Assembly: GCA_963753585.1 (NCBI GenBank)
Contig: CAVWCU010000002.1
Location: forward strand, 272,965-336,964
DNA: 64,000 bases
Direction: 5' to 3'
From: VRUE01 sp963753585
GTDB lineage: Bacteria > Actinomycetota > Thermoleophilia > Solirubrobacterales > 70-9
This document shows, one piece after another, positions 1-7,627 of this stretch. A program made the translations under genes and the position numbers. The notes under the pieces were generated by a model. That model was not told the DNA's origin and did not search any database. It saw only the letters and a program-made list of their open reading frames with translations. How positions within the stretch are numbered: position 1 is the first letter of the stretch; every line of letters starts with the position of its first letter.

Positions 1-372
1 CCGGAGGGCGGCGATGCCTGGATCGACGCTCCCGAGCTGCTGCGCATCGTCGAGAGCTCGATGAGCTCGGAGATCTACGAGCTGATGAAGCGCCCAGACG
101 AGCTCGCCGTGGTCGCCAAGGCACACGAACAGCCCCGCTTCGTCGAGGACTGCGTGCGGGAGATGATCCGCGCCGTGGTCGAGCGCTACGCCGATATGCC
201 GGACGAGGCCTTCATCATGGCCCGCCAGGAGAACCTGGAGACGATCCACCGCCACAACGTCGTCGCCGAGCGCTACGGCACCCTCGGCGACCTCCGCCAA
301 GAGCTCGCCTCCGGCGAGCACCAGCATCGCCACACGACGATGCGCGAGTGGCTGGAGTCCCCGGCGGCCTGA
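1..372 (+). CDS. folE2: GTP cyclohydrolase FolE2/MptA family, C-terminal part
   Basis: The gene is cut by the window edge. Its frame is open from base 1 and stops at 370-372, so about 123 C-terminal residues are present. The visible part matches the end of the FolE2 (type IB) GTP cyclohydrolase family: a KRPDE motif, then FVEDCVREM, then ARQENLETIHRHN and a closing AERYGTLGDLR segment. FolE2 enzymes convert GTP to dihydroneopterin triphosphate, the first step of folate synthesis, in the cytoplasm. An internal ATG at 61 is not the true start, because the coding sense continues upstream of it. The gene converges on pgsA with only 3 bases between stops. The assignment is by recalled family motifs, without an alignment. 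Confidence 0.75.
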   Translation, partial: PEGGDAWIDAPELLRIVESSMSSEIYELMKRPDELAVVAKAHEQPRFVEDCVREMIRAVVERYADMPDEAFIMARQENLETIHRHNVVAERYGTLGDLRQELASGEHQHRHTTMREWLESPAA

Positions 373-375
373 CCG

Positions 376-948
376 CTACGGCTTGCGCGCGGCAACGTGG
401 CGCATCCGCGCTTCGCGCTCTTCCTCGATCCGGCGACGCAGGCCGAAGAAGTAGTCGGCACCGCTGATCACGGTGACGGCGACCGCGAGGTAGACGAGCG
501 CGTCGACCCAGCCGGGGGCGGGGTTAGCGGCGATAAGGGCGAACACGGCGGCGATCTGGAGCACGGTCTTCAGCTTGCCCAGCCAGCTGGCGGAGATCAC
601 GATGCCGCGCTCGGCTGCGATCACGCGCATCACCGTGACCGCGAACTCGCGGGCGATGATCACCATCGCCACCCAGGCTTCGAGCCGATTGAGCGAGACC
701 AGAGAGACGAGCGCCGCGACGATCAGCAGCTTGTCGGCGATCGGGTCCATCAGCTTGCCGAAGGTGGTGATCGACCCGCGCGAGCGGGCGAAATAGCCGT
801 CGAGGCCGTCTGTGAGCGCCGCCAGGGCGAAGACCGCGGCGGCAAGCGCGTCGCCGTTCGGCGTCTCGCCGAGCAGGGCGACGACGACTACCGGCACCGC
901 GAGGATGCGCAGGAGGGTCAGCACGTTGGGCAGGTTGAGCGGGAACAT
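376..948 (-). CDS. pgsA: CDP-diacylglycerol--glycerol-3-phosphate 3-phosphatidyltransferase
   Basis: A 190-residue membrane enzyme that makes phosphatidylglycerol-phosphate from CDP-diacylglycerol and glycerol-3-phosphate. The CDP-alcohol phosphotransferase signature is complete: Asp47, Asp50, Gly51, Ala54, Arg55, Gly64, Asp68 and Asp72, embedded in DGLDGYFAR and FGKLMDPIAD. Several hydrophobic helices follow, as expected for the family, and the length is normal. The ATG at 948 lies 9 bases after the stop of the upstream MMPL gene on the same strand, so the two are probably co-transcribed. Other CDP-alcohol transferases would carry the same signature. The choice of PgsA rests on length and overall similarity. 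Confidence 0.85.
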   Translation of the reverse strand: MFPLNLPNVLTLLRILAVPVVVVALLGETPNGDALAAAVFALAALTDGLDGYFARSRGSITTFGKLMDPIADKLLIVAALVSLVSLNRLEAWVAMVIIAREFAVTVMRVIAAERGIVISASWLGKLKTVLQIAAVFALIAANPAPGWVDALVYLAVAVTVISGADYFFGLRRRIEEEREARMRHVAARKP

Positions 949-957
949 CGGTGGAGC

Positions 958-3153
958 TCAGCTCTTCTCGGCGGCGGGGGCGGCGTCGCGCTTGGCGAAG
1001 TACTCCTCGCCCTCGATGCTGACATGGGGCACGATCCGCCCGAGCCAACCCGGCAGCCACCAGGCGCGCTTGCCGAGCAGGACCATGATCGCCGGCACCA
1101 GCAGGCAGCGGACGAGGGTCGCGTCGATCGCGATCGCCACGGCGAGGCCGACGCCGAACTCCTTGACCAGCGGGTTGCCGTTGAGGACGAAGCTGGTGAA
1201 GACACAGACCATGATCGCGGCGGCGGAGGTGATCACACGCCCGGTGTTGGCGAGGCCTTCGATCACGGCCTCCCTCTCGTCGCCGCTCTGCTTGTAGTGC
1301 TCGCGCATCTGGGTCAGCAGGAAGACCTCGTAGTCCATCGAGAGGCCGAAGAGGATCGCGAACATCAGCAGCGGCACGAAGCTGACGATCGGGATCGCGT
1401 GCTCGAGCCCGATCAGCGAAGACCCCCAGCCGAGCTGGAAGACGGCGGTCAGGACCCCGTAGGCGGCGGCGACCGAGAGCAGGTTCATCGCCGCCGCCTT
1501 GACCGGCACCAGCAGCGAGCGGAAGGCGAGCAGCAGGACGACGAAGCTGAGCCCGACGACGATCGCGATCATCAGCGGCAGCTTGTCGGCGATCTGGGTG
1601 GCGAGGTCGATGTAGCCGGCGGTCTGCCCGCCGACGTAGGCGGTGGTCTCGGTTCCCTTCAACGCCACCGGGATCGTCGTGTCACGCAGGTCTTCGACCA
1701 GGCTGACGGTCTCGTCCGCCCAGGGCGCCGATTTGGCGATCACCGTGAAGACGGCGGCGGTGCCGGCCTTGTCGAGGGTCGGTTCGGAGACCGCGGCGAC
1801 GTCGGGTGCGCCACCAACCGATTTGACGAAGCCGGGGAGCACCCGCTTCGCTTCCTCGGCGCTCTCGAATTCGGAGGCGACGAGGAGCGGCCCGTTGACA
1901 CCAGGGCCGAAGCCCTGGGTGAGGCTGTCGTAGGCCTGGCGCGCGGTGGTCGACTTGGGCAGGGCGCCGACGTCGTTCTGGCCCAGTTCGAGCTGGAAGA
2001 TCGGCAGCGAGAGGACGATCAGGACCGCGAGCGCGGCAACCGCGGAGCGCCAGGGCCGCGACGCGACGCCGCGCGCCCAGCGCCGCCAGCCGTGCGGCTC
2101 GGCGTCATCGGGATGGGTCTTGCCGATCTGCACGCGCAGCGAGTTGATCCGCGGGCCGAGCGCCCCCAGCATCGCCGGCAGCAGCGTCGTCGCGGCGGCG
2201 ACCGCGACCACCACCGCGATCGCCGCGGTGAAGCCGAGCGTGCTGACCAGCGGGATGCCGGCGAAGGCGAGCGAACAGAGCGCGATCACGACGGTGAAGC
2301 CGGCGAAGACGACGGCGCCGCCCGCCGTCGCCGTCGAGCGGGCGATCGACTCGCGCAGCTCCATCCCGTCGGCGAGCTGGAGTTTGTGGCGGGTGACGAT
2401 GAAGAGCGCGTAGTCGATGCCGACGCCGAGGCCGATCATCGTCGCCAGGGTCGAGGCGACGCTCGGCACCTGAACCACCTGCTCGAGCAGCTTGATGATC
2501 GAGAGCGAACAGGCGAGGCCGAGGATCGCGGAGGAGATCGGCAGGACCATCGCGGTCGCCGTGCCGAAAGCGAAGAGGAGGATGACGATCGCCGCCGCGA
2601 TCCCGATCGCGTCGCTGGCGCCGGTGTCGGGCTTGGAGAGCTGCTGGCCCACGTAGGCGCCAACGGCGATCTTGAGCCCGGCGGCTTTCGCCGGCTCGCC
2701 GGCGGAGAGCACCGCCTGGGCCTGCGGTTCGGTCAGTTCGCTGGGCCCGCGCGAGAGGATCACGGGCACGTAGGCGACCGAGCGGTCCTCGCTGATCAAC
2801 TCGACGCCTGCGGGGCTGAGCGGGCTGACCGCCGAGTTGACGTCATGCAGGGAGCGCAGCCGCTGCACCGATTCTTCGATGGCCTGCGCGTACTTGGGCT
2901 GGGTCAGAGAGGCGCCGGCCTTCGCTTGGAAGACGAGCGGGTTGCTGCCGAAGGCCTGTTCGGGCAGCTTGTCTTCGAGCAGTTCGGTGGCCCTGGTCGA
3001 GCCGGTGCCGGGGAGCGTGAGGTTGTCATTGGTCTTGCTTTCCCCCACCTGGCCGGCTATGACCAGGCCGACCGCGAGAGCGACCCAGACGGCGATCGTC
3101 GGCCAGTGATGGCGTCCGCAGAAGCCACCGATCGCGTAGAGAGGCCCGGTCAC
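958..3153 (-). CDS. MMPL/RND-family membrane transporter
   Basis: A 731-residue integral membrane protein of the MMPL branch of the RND superfamily. These are proton-driven exporters of lipids or hydrophobic compounds. There is an N-terminal transmembrane segment, an external loop of about 130 residues, a first block of helices containing GLGVGIDYALFIVTRH, a second external domain, and a second block containing FGLSMDYEVFLLTQM. The GxxxDY motifs are the proton-relay signatures of the family. The GTG start at 3153 has no Shine-Dalgarno sequence but sits 6 bases after a CATGAT hexamer, fitting a leaderless transcript. It lies directly upstream of pgsA, so a lipid-export role is possible, but the substrate cannot be read from the sequence. 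Confidence 0.85.
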   Translation of the reverse strand: MTGPLYAIGGFCGRHHWPTIAVWVALAVGLVIAGQVGESKTNDNLTLPGTGSTRATELLEDKLPEQAFGSNPLVFQAKAGASLTQPKYAQAIEESVQRLRSLHDVNSAVSPLSPAGVELISEDRSVAYVPVILSRGPSELTEPQAQAVLSAGEPAKAAGLKIAVGAYVGQQLSKPDTGASDAIGIAAAIVILLFAFGTATAMVLPISSAILGLACSLSIIKLLEQVVQVPSVASTLATMIGLGVGIDYALFIVTRHKLQLADGMELRESIARSTATAGGAVVFAGFTVVIALCSLAFAGIPLVSTLGFTAAIAVVVAVAAATTLLPAMLGALGPRINSLRVQIGKTHPDDAEPHGWRRWARGVASRPWRSAVAALAVLIVLSLPIFQLELGQNDVGALPKSTTARQAYDSLTQGFGPGVNGPLLVASEFESAEEAKRVLPGFVKSVGGAPDVAAVSEPTLDKAGTAAVFTVIAKSAPWADETVSLVEDLRDTTIPVALKGTETTAYVGGQTAGYIDLATQIADKLPLMIAIVVGLSFVVLLLAFRSLLVPVKAAAMNLLSVAAAYGVLTAVFQLGWGSSLIGLEHAIPIVSFVPLLMFAILFGLSMDYEVFLLTQMREHYKQSGDEREAVIEGLANTGRVITSAAAIMVCVFTSFVLNGNPLVKEFGVGLAVAIAIDATLVRCLLVPAIMVLLGKRAWWLPGWLGRIVPHVSIEGEEYFAKRDAAPAAEKS

Positions 3154-3159
3154 GACCGC

Positions 3160-3165
3160 ATCATG
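3160..3165 (-). promoter_or_regulatory. -10 element of the MMPL-pgsA unit (leaderless)
   Basis: CATGAT on the minus strand, with 6 bases to the GTG start at 3153. It has the key A at position 2 and T at position 6 of a -10 hexamer, and no ribosome binding site follows. Confidence 0.45.
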
Positions 3166-3198
3166 CCCGTTCCTGCGGCCGGCGGCCTGAAACGTCCA

Positions 3199-3825
3199 CT
3201 ATTTGGATGCCTGCCTTCCGTCGGCAGGGATCGCGGGGGGCGGCTCCTCGCCGGTCTCGAACGGCTCCGGGACCGAGGCGACGGGGCTCGCACCCAGGCC
3301 CTGCCGCAGGATGGCCAGGTGCTGCGAGTGGCTGGCCGCAAGCGCGGCGGCGAGCGTCCGCGGCGCATCGAACTGCAGGCGCGGTGCCGCCTCCAGTGCC
3401 AGAGCAAGGGCCCTGTTCTCCTCTTTGTAATCGAGCACCAACGCCTCCTCTCGCGATCGCGGGCCGGGAGGCTCGACCTCGCCCGGTTCGGCCTCGGTTT
3501 CGCCGCCCAGACCCCGGATCGCCTTGGTCAGGGCATCGGCATGAACTTGGCTCTGGCCGCGGAACTCGGCGGCGGCGGCCAGCATCGTGCCGCGCAGTTG
3601 GCCGAAGCCCCGCCTGTACGCGCCAGCCAGGGTGAGTTCCTGCGCGAGAAGCCCGTTGAGGATCTCCACGTCGGCCGCCTTCTCGGGATCGGTCTTGGCG
3701 CCCTGACCGCTTTTCCCACAGCCGGCGGCGGCGAGAACAAGGGCCGCTACGGCGAAAAAAAGGGCGACGCGACAAAGGCCGCGCCGCCCTCTCCCGACTT
3801 CTGTTCTCTTCAGCTCCGTGCCCAT
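3199..3825 (-). CDS. ferritin-like domain lipoprotein
   Basis: A 208-residue exported lipoprotein. A basic N-terminus and a hydrophobic stretch end in the lipobox LAAAGC, after which the cysteine would be acylated (lgt is at 53.7 kb). The rest is helical and resembles actinobacterial ferritin-like (DUF4439-type) domains. An ILNGLLAQELTLAGAYRRG helix is followed by a helix with HADALTKAIRGLGG, then an acidic proline-rich loop and two more helices with EENRALALALEA and SQHLAILRQGLG. No complete di-iron ligand set is evident, so metal binding is uncertain. It is separated by 45 bases from the MMPL gene on the same strand. The function is unknown. Confidence 0.6.
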   Translation of the reverse strand: MGTELKRTEVGRGRRGLCRVALFFAVAALVLAAAGCGKSGQGAKTDPEKAADVEILNGLLAQELTLAGAYRRGFGQLRGTMLAAAAEFRGQSQVHADALTKAIRGLGGETEAEPGEVEPPGPRSREEALVLDYKEENRALALALEAAPRLQFDAPRTLAAALAASHSQHLAILRQGLGASPVASVPEPFETGEEPPPAIPADGRQASK

Positions 3826-3869
3826 CGAGGGCGCGAAGCTTATGCACTCGTACTGCGTTTACTGGGTCG

Positions 3870-4532
3870 CTAAGCCTTCTTGGAAGCTTTCTTCGCTTTG
3901 GACTTTTTGGGCGCTCCGCGTGACTTCTTCGCCGCCGGTGTCTCATAGCTCATCAACACGGCGTTGACAGGGATGCCCTCCTCCCCGGACTTGGCCAGAC
4001 GTTTGGCACTTCCAGCGTGGATCTTGATGATCTTCGCAAGTGTCTCGTTGGCCAGCTCGACCAGTTCCTCCCAGCCCTGCTCGTCGACAATGCCGGGGGT
4101 CCAGCTGAGATGCCGGTCTTTGCGAGAATCGAACGTTCCCATCTTGAGAGCACCAAACACGTCGTCGATGATCATCTTGATGACCGAGGCGCTGACGCCT
4201 GGTTTCACCGAGTCCGGCAGTGCCTTCCAGTCGCTATCGGTCAGAAATGCCCGTGCCGTAGCCCTGTAGTAGTGCTCGACAGCGCCGCGGCGCGGCTCGG
4301 TCTTGACCATCTCGATGCATTCGAAGTCCTTGAGGACTTTGACGTGGTAGCTGACCTGGCTGAGGCCCTCGTCCAGCTCCTTCGAGAGTTCGTTGGGGCT
4401 CGCCATCCGTTCGTTGAGGATGGTCAGGATTTCAACCCTGAGCGAGTGCGCCAGCGCCTTGACCAGTTTCTGGTCGACGCCGGTTGCCTTCTTGCCTCTT
4501 TTTGCTGACTTGGTTCTGCTCGTTGTGGCCAA
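3870..4532 (-). CDS. winged-helix (ArsR-like) transcriptional regulator, paralogue 1
   Basis: A 220-residue DNA-binding protein. A Lys-rich N-terminus precedes an ArsR-like winged helix at about residues 20-100: LAHSLRVEILTILNER, then SQVSYHVKVLKDF as the recognition helix, and a wing with EPRRGAVEHYYRA. The C-terminal domain carries SWTPGIVDEQGWEEL and SGEEGIP, which recur in the paralogue at 5621-6232. The tail is again Lys-rich (SKAKKASKKA). I chose a TTG start at 4532 because GGAGGAG (4538-4544) lies 5 bases upstream; the frame is open further 5' without sense. No metal-binding cysteines of the classic ArsR type are seen. A strong palindrome at 4633-4658 is a likely autoregulatory site. 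Confidence 0.75.
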   Translation of the reverse strand: MATTSRTKSAKRGKKATGVDQKLVKALAHSLRVEILTILNERMASPNELSKELDEGLSQVSYHVKVLKDFECIEMVKTEPRRGAVEHYYRATARAFLTDSDWKALPDSVKPGVSASVIKMIIDDVFGALKMGTFDSRKDRHLSWTPGIVDEQGWEELVELANETLAKIIKIHAGSAKRLAKSGEEGIPVNAVLMSYETPAAKKSRGAPKKSKAKKASKKA

Positions 4533-4632
4533 AGGGACTCCTCCAATTCGTTTTCGTGGCCCTCTAGCACTCAATCCTATTAGACACAAAGCCAAATTTG
4601 CAAACCGCCTCACCCTTTGCGAACTATTCAGT

Positions 4633-4658
4633 GATTACTGGAACTAATTCCAGTAATC
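4633..4658. promoter_or_regulatory. 11-bp inverted repeat, likely operator of regulator 1
   Basis: Perfect arms GATTACTGGAA (4633-4643) and TTCCAGTAATC (4648-4658), separated by CTAA. They lie about 100 bases upstream of the regulator start, in an unusually AT-rich gap. The core TGGAACNAATT recurs upstream of the paralogous regulator at 6335-6345. A further short palindrome CAAATTTG is at 4593-4600. Confidence 0.5.
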
Positions 4659-4812
4659 GATTGGTCTAAAGAACGCGTCAAGGGAGAGCTGCGGCTCCCC
4701 TACCGCAAGTGCTGACGATTGCGAAGGGGGGTGAGGCAGGGTGAAGATCATCAAGACGGACGCCATCGTTCCGCTGCTCTCAACAACGAAGAGCCGCTAG
4801 TCGAAGGCGGAT

Positions 4813-4844
4813 GGGCCCGATCTCAGGCTGACGGGATCGGGCCC
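4813..4844. terminator. 10-bp perfect hairpin upstream of the uracil-DNA glycosylase
   Basis: GGGCCCGATC (4813-4822) and GATCGGGCCC (4835-4844) form a perfect stem with a 12-base loop. No T-run follows. It could be a terminator for something upstream on the plus strand or a structured leader. The surrounding 4614-4886 interval holds no convincing gene. Confidence 0.4.
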
Positions 4845-4886
4845 CTCCGACTTCAGTATCTGGGGCATGATTCAGTTCCGGCTGCG

Positions 4887-5600
4887 ATGCCCGCACCACC
4901 GAGCCAGAGGCACTTCCCCAGCGGACACCTCGAGGCACTGACCGCCGAGATCCACGCCTGCCGCTGCTGCCCACGCCTGGTCGAGTGGCGCGAGGAGCGC
5001 GCCGGCGACCCGCCCGCCCGCTTCCGCGGCGAGGAGTACTGGAGCAGGCCGCTGAGCGGCTTCGGCGACCCGGATGCGCGGGTGGCCCTGGTCGGCCTCG
5101 CTCCCGCCGCCCACGGCGCCAACCGCACCGGCCGCATGTTCACCGGCGACCGCTCAGGCGACTGGCTCTACGCAGCGCTGCACCGGGCGGGCTTTGCCAA
5201 CCAGGCAACCTCGGAGCGCCGCGGCGACGGGTTGGAGCTGAGCGACGCCTACGTCACCGCGGTCGTCCGCTGCGCCCCGCCGGCCAACCGCCCCACGCCG
5301 GCGGAGCGGGACGAGTGCCTCCCCTACCTCGAGCGCGAGCTGGTCCTTCTCCAGCGCTGTAGGACGATCGTCGCGCTGGGCGCCTTCGCCTGGGACGGAG
5401 CGCTGCGTGCGATCCGGGCGCTGGGCGACGACGTACCGAAGCCGAAGCCTCGCTTCGGCCACGGCGCCGAGGTCTCGGCTGGGCGCTGGGCGCTGCTCGG
5501 CTGCTACCACCCGAGCCAGCAGAACACCTTCACCGGTCGCCTCACCGAGCCGATGCTCGACGCCGTGCTGGACCGGGCACGCGCGCTGGCCGATGCCTAG
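4887..5600 (+). CDS. uracil-DNA glycosylase, family 5 (UdgB type)
   Basis: A 237-residue DNA repair enzyme that excises uracil, and probably other deaminated bases, from DNA. Motif 1 is GLAPAAHGANRTGRMFTGD, the family 5 form that lacks the usual catalytic acid. Motif 2 is HPSQQNTFTGRL near residue 212. Cysteines in ACRCCPR near residue 25, in VVRCAPP, and in LLQRC are placed like the ligands of the 4Fe-4S cluster in families 4 and 5. The ATG at 4887 was chosen because the coding sense and family similarity begin there. A second, family 4-like enzyme is encoded at 60233-60895, so the organism has two separate Fe-S uracil glycosylases. Confidence 0.85.
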   Translation: MPAPPSQRHFPSGHLEALTAEIHACRCCPRLVEWREERAGDPPARFRGEEYWSRPLSGFGDPDARVALVGLAPAAHGANRTGRMFTGDRSGDWLYAALHRAGFANQATSERRGDGLELSDAYVTAVVRCAPPANRPTPAERDECLPYLERELVLLQRCRTIVALGAFAWDGALRAIRALGDDVPKPKPRFGHGAEVSAGRWALLGCYHPSQQNTFTGRLTEPMLDAVLDRARALADA

Positions 5601-5620
5601 AGCGGCGGCTTCGCCAAGCG

Positions 5621-6232
5621 CTAGAAATCCGGGCTCCGTTCGAAACCCAGGATCCCGATAGTGGCCGGGATCCCCGGCTCGCCGGACTTCATGATCCGCA
5701 GGCCGCTCTGCTGCTGAATCGCAAGCAGGCGCGCCAGGGTCGCCTCCAAGAGCTTCATCGCTTCCTTCCAACCCCTGCGATCGAAGACACCGGGTGTCCA
5801 GCTCGTGTGCCTGTCGGGACGGGTGTAGTAGGTCCCGCCATTGAAGGCTGCCACCAGGTCATCGATAAGCGATTGAACGAAGTCGGTGTCGATGTCGGCT
5901 CTCAGAGAGGCCGGTACGTCCCGCCAGGATTGATCGTCGAAGAACACGGTCGCCTTCGCCCGGTAGAAGTGCTCGGTACCGCCGCGTGTCGGCCGGGTCC
6001 CCACCAGCTCGATGAAGTCGAGCTCCTCGAGGAGTTTCACCTGCTTGTTGAAGGCGACGACGTCGAGTCCGATTTCGTCGCCGATTTCGACCATGCTGGC
6101 GACTCGTTCGTTCGTGACCGCGAGGACGTGCTCGCGGACGGGGTGGTGGAGCGCTTTGATCAGGCGACGGTCGAAGAATCGCTTCAACCTTTCCTTGCGC
6201 ACCATCTTGATGCTCTTGTGGCGTATGGGCAT
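5621..6232 (-). CDS. winged-helix transcriptional regulator, paralogue 2
   Basis: A 203-residue regulator paralogous to the one at 3870-4532. The winged helix spans about residues 15-95, with ALHHPVREHVLAVTNERVAS, then a helix with DVVAFNKQVKLLEEL and a wing with RPTRGGTEHFYRA. The C-terminal domain repeats the family signature SWTPGVFDRRGWKEA and SGEPGIP. The ATG at 6232 has GGAGGAG 7 bases upstream; a second ATG at 6253 lacks a site. It is divergent from the RRE-ThiF gene across 165 bases of AT-rich DNA holding repeat motifs, so it is the natural candidate to control that gene as well as itself. No ligand-binding residues are recognised. Confidence 0.75.
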   Translation of the reverse strand: MPIRHKSIKMVRKERLKRFFDRRLIKALHHPVREHVLAVTNERVASMVEIGDEIGLDVVAFNKQVKLLEELDFIELVGTRPTRGGTEHFYRAKATVFFDDQSWRDVPASLRADIDTDFVQSLIDDLVAAFNGGTYYTRPDRHTSWTPGVFDRRGWKEAMKLLEATLARLLAIQQQSGLRIMKSGEPGIPATIGILGFERSPDF

Positions 6233-6310
6233 GACGATCTCCTCCGTTGGCATTGCAAAAGGGGTACCAAAATAGAACCTAGGTCCAATAGAAGGTGGTG
6301 AGTCATCTGT

Positions 6311-6350
6311 GTTCCCAAAGTACTCCCAAATTATTTGGAACGAATTTGAG
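6311..6350. promoter_or_regulatory. operator-like repeats between regulator 2 and the ThiF gene
   Basis: CCAAA-TTA-TTTGG (6326-6338) is a 5-bp inverted repeat, flanked by GTTCC at 6311-6315 and GGAAC at 6337-6341. The segment TGGAACGAATTTGAG from 6335 resembles TGGAACTAATTCCAG in the operator of the paralogous regulator. The 6233-6397 gap must hold both divergent promoters. Confidence 0.4.
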
Positions 6351-6397
6351 CATTTACTTGGTCTCAAGCGGTGCAAGCCACAAGGAGGCCCACTGCG

Positions 6398-7486
6398 ATG
6401 GACCGACCGCGAATCAAGCGCACGACCCAGAAACTGGATGCGCCCAACGGCGACCTCTACCTGTTGCGGCCAAGTGCCGGCGCCGACATCCACATCGAGA
6501 AGCCCGGCAAGGCCGGCAGAGCGCTTCTCGACGCCCTCGACGGTACCCGCACACGCGAGCAACTGATCGAGGAGTTCGGCGAGGATGACGTCTGCGACCT
6601 GCTCGCCCAGTTCGAGGAGCTGGGGGTAGTCGAGGACGCCGCCGACGACGAGAGGATCGCCGAGAAGGTCTTCGAGCGCTTCGACCGTCAGCTTCGTTAC
6701 TTCAGCGACATCTCGAGCGGCCCGACCGCGTCCGAGTGCCAGGAAAGGCTCGAAACCGCGAAAGTCGCGGTCCTGGGCGTTGGCGGACTCGGCGGCTGGT
6801 CGGCCCTGAACCTGGCCTGCTGTGGAGTCGGCGAGATGCTGCTGCTCGACTTCGACCGGGTCGAGCTGAGCAACCTCAACCGCCAGGTCCTCTATAGCGA
6901 GGCCGATATCGGGCGCTTCAAGGCGGAGGCCTCGGCCGAGCGCCTGAGCGGGTTCAACTCCTCAATCAAGATCGAGGCACGGGTGCAGAAGCTCGACAGC
7001 GAAGCGGCGGTCGCCGAGACCGTCGCCGGTTACGACATGGTGATCGACGCCTGTGACTGGCCCGCCCATGACATCGAGCACTGGATCAACTCGGCCTGCT
7101 TCGCAACCGGCGTTCCCTTCATCGCGATGAGCCACTTCCCGCCGGTCGCCAGGGTCGGGCCGCTGTACGTGCCGGGGGTGACCGGGTGCTTCGCCTGCCA
7201 GGAGGCCGGCTACAGGCGCACTTACCCGCTCTTCGACGTGGCGATGGAGCAGCAGCGAGGCCACACCTCCCCCGCGGCCACGCTGGGGCCGGCGTGCGGC
7301 CTGATCGGCGGCCAGGTCGGCCTCGACGTGATGCACCACCTGACCGGCCTCGCCCGTCCCTCAACGCTGGGCGCCGGCCACATCTACGATCTGCGGACGA
7401 TGGCGGTGGAACGGGAGCCGGTAGTACCCGAGCCCGACTGCCCGATCTGCGCCGAGGCGCGGAGATCGAGCCGGGCGCGCGCTTAG
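6398..7486 (+). CDS. ThiF/E1-like adenylyltransferase with N-terminal RRE (PqqD-like) domain
   Basis: A 362-residue protein. Residues about 1-75 (DLYLLRPSAG, GRALLDALDGTRTREQLIEEF, CDLLAQFEELGVVED) look like the PqqD-like winged domain that binds leader peptides in RiPP pathways. The rest is an E1/ThiF/MoeB fold: nucleotide loop GVGGLGG near 127, then DFDRVELSNLNRQ, which supplies the ATP-binding Asp and Arg. Cys pairs CFAC and CPIC are typical of the structural zinc site. The family adenylates a C-terminal carboxylate or acts in cyclodehydratase complexes. AAGGAGG (6382-6388) sets the ATG at 6398. No precursor peptide, YcaO or other modifying enzyme is nearby, so the substrate is unknown and could lie elsewhere in the genome. 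Confidence 0.75.
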   Translation: MDRPRIKRTTQKLDAPNGDLYLLRPSAGADIHIEKPGKAGRALLDALDGTRTREQLIEEFGEDDVCDLLAQFEELGVVEDAADDERIAEKVFERFDRQLRYFSDISSGPTASECQERLETAKVAVLGVGGLGGWSALNLACCGVGEMLLLDFDRVELSNLNRQVLYSEADIGRFKAEASAERLSGFNSSIKIEARVQKLDSEAAVAETVAGYDMVIDACDWPAHDIEHWINSACFATGVPFIAMSHFPPVARVGPLYVPGVTGCFACQEAGYRRTYPLFDVAMEQQRGHTSPAATLGPACGLIGGQVGLDVMHHLTGLARPSTLGAGHIYDLRTMAVEREPVVPEPDCPICAEARRSSRARA

Positions 7487-7522
7487 GCGTGGCGGAGCGG
7501 GGCGGCACCACCGCCTCGCTCC

Positions 7523-7528
7523 TACAAT
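7523..7528 (+). promoter_or_regulatory. -10 element of tRNA-Thr
   Basis: TACAAT with 10 bases to the 5' end of the tRNA at 7539, in the 52-base gap after the ThiF gene. Confidence 0.5.
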
Positions 7529-7538
7529 GTCCCAACCC

Positions 7539-7611
7539 GCCGACGTAGCTCAGCTGGTAGAGCACTTCACTCGTAATGAAGGGGTCCCCGGTTCAAATCC
7601 GGGCGTCGGCT
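7539..7611 (+). tRNA. tRNA-Thr (anticodon CGT)
   Basis: A complete 73-base cloverleaf. The acceptor stem is GCCGACG with CGTCGGC, the D-arm starts with GCTC, and the anticodon stem is CTTCA with TGAAG around the loop CTCGTAA. The T-arm is CCCGG with CCGGG around TTCAAAT. Anticodon CGT reads the Thr codon ACG, common in GC-rich genomes. CCA is not encoded. Confidence 0.95.
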
Positions 7612-7627
7612 CTGGCTCGCGGCCGTT

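Noticed and set aside
397..3873. A very long plus-strand open frame (about 1,158 codons)
   Set aside because: It is antisense to pgsA, the MMPL gene and the lipoprotein, has Arg/Asp/Gly-rich noise composition, and no domain. GC-rich third positions create such mirror frames.
4741..4800. A 19-codon frame (VKIIKTDAIVPLLS) resembling the N-terminus of enolase-superfamily enzymes
   Set aside because: It is too short to support; it could be a remnant or chance. The region is otherwise without coding sense.
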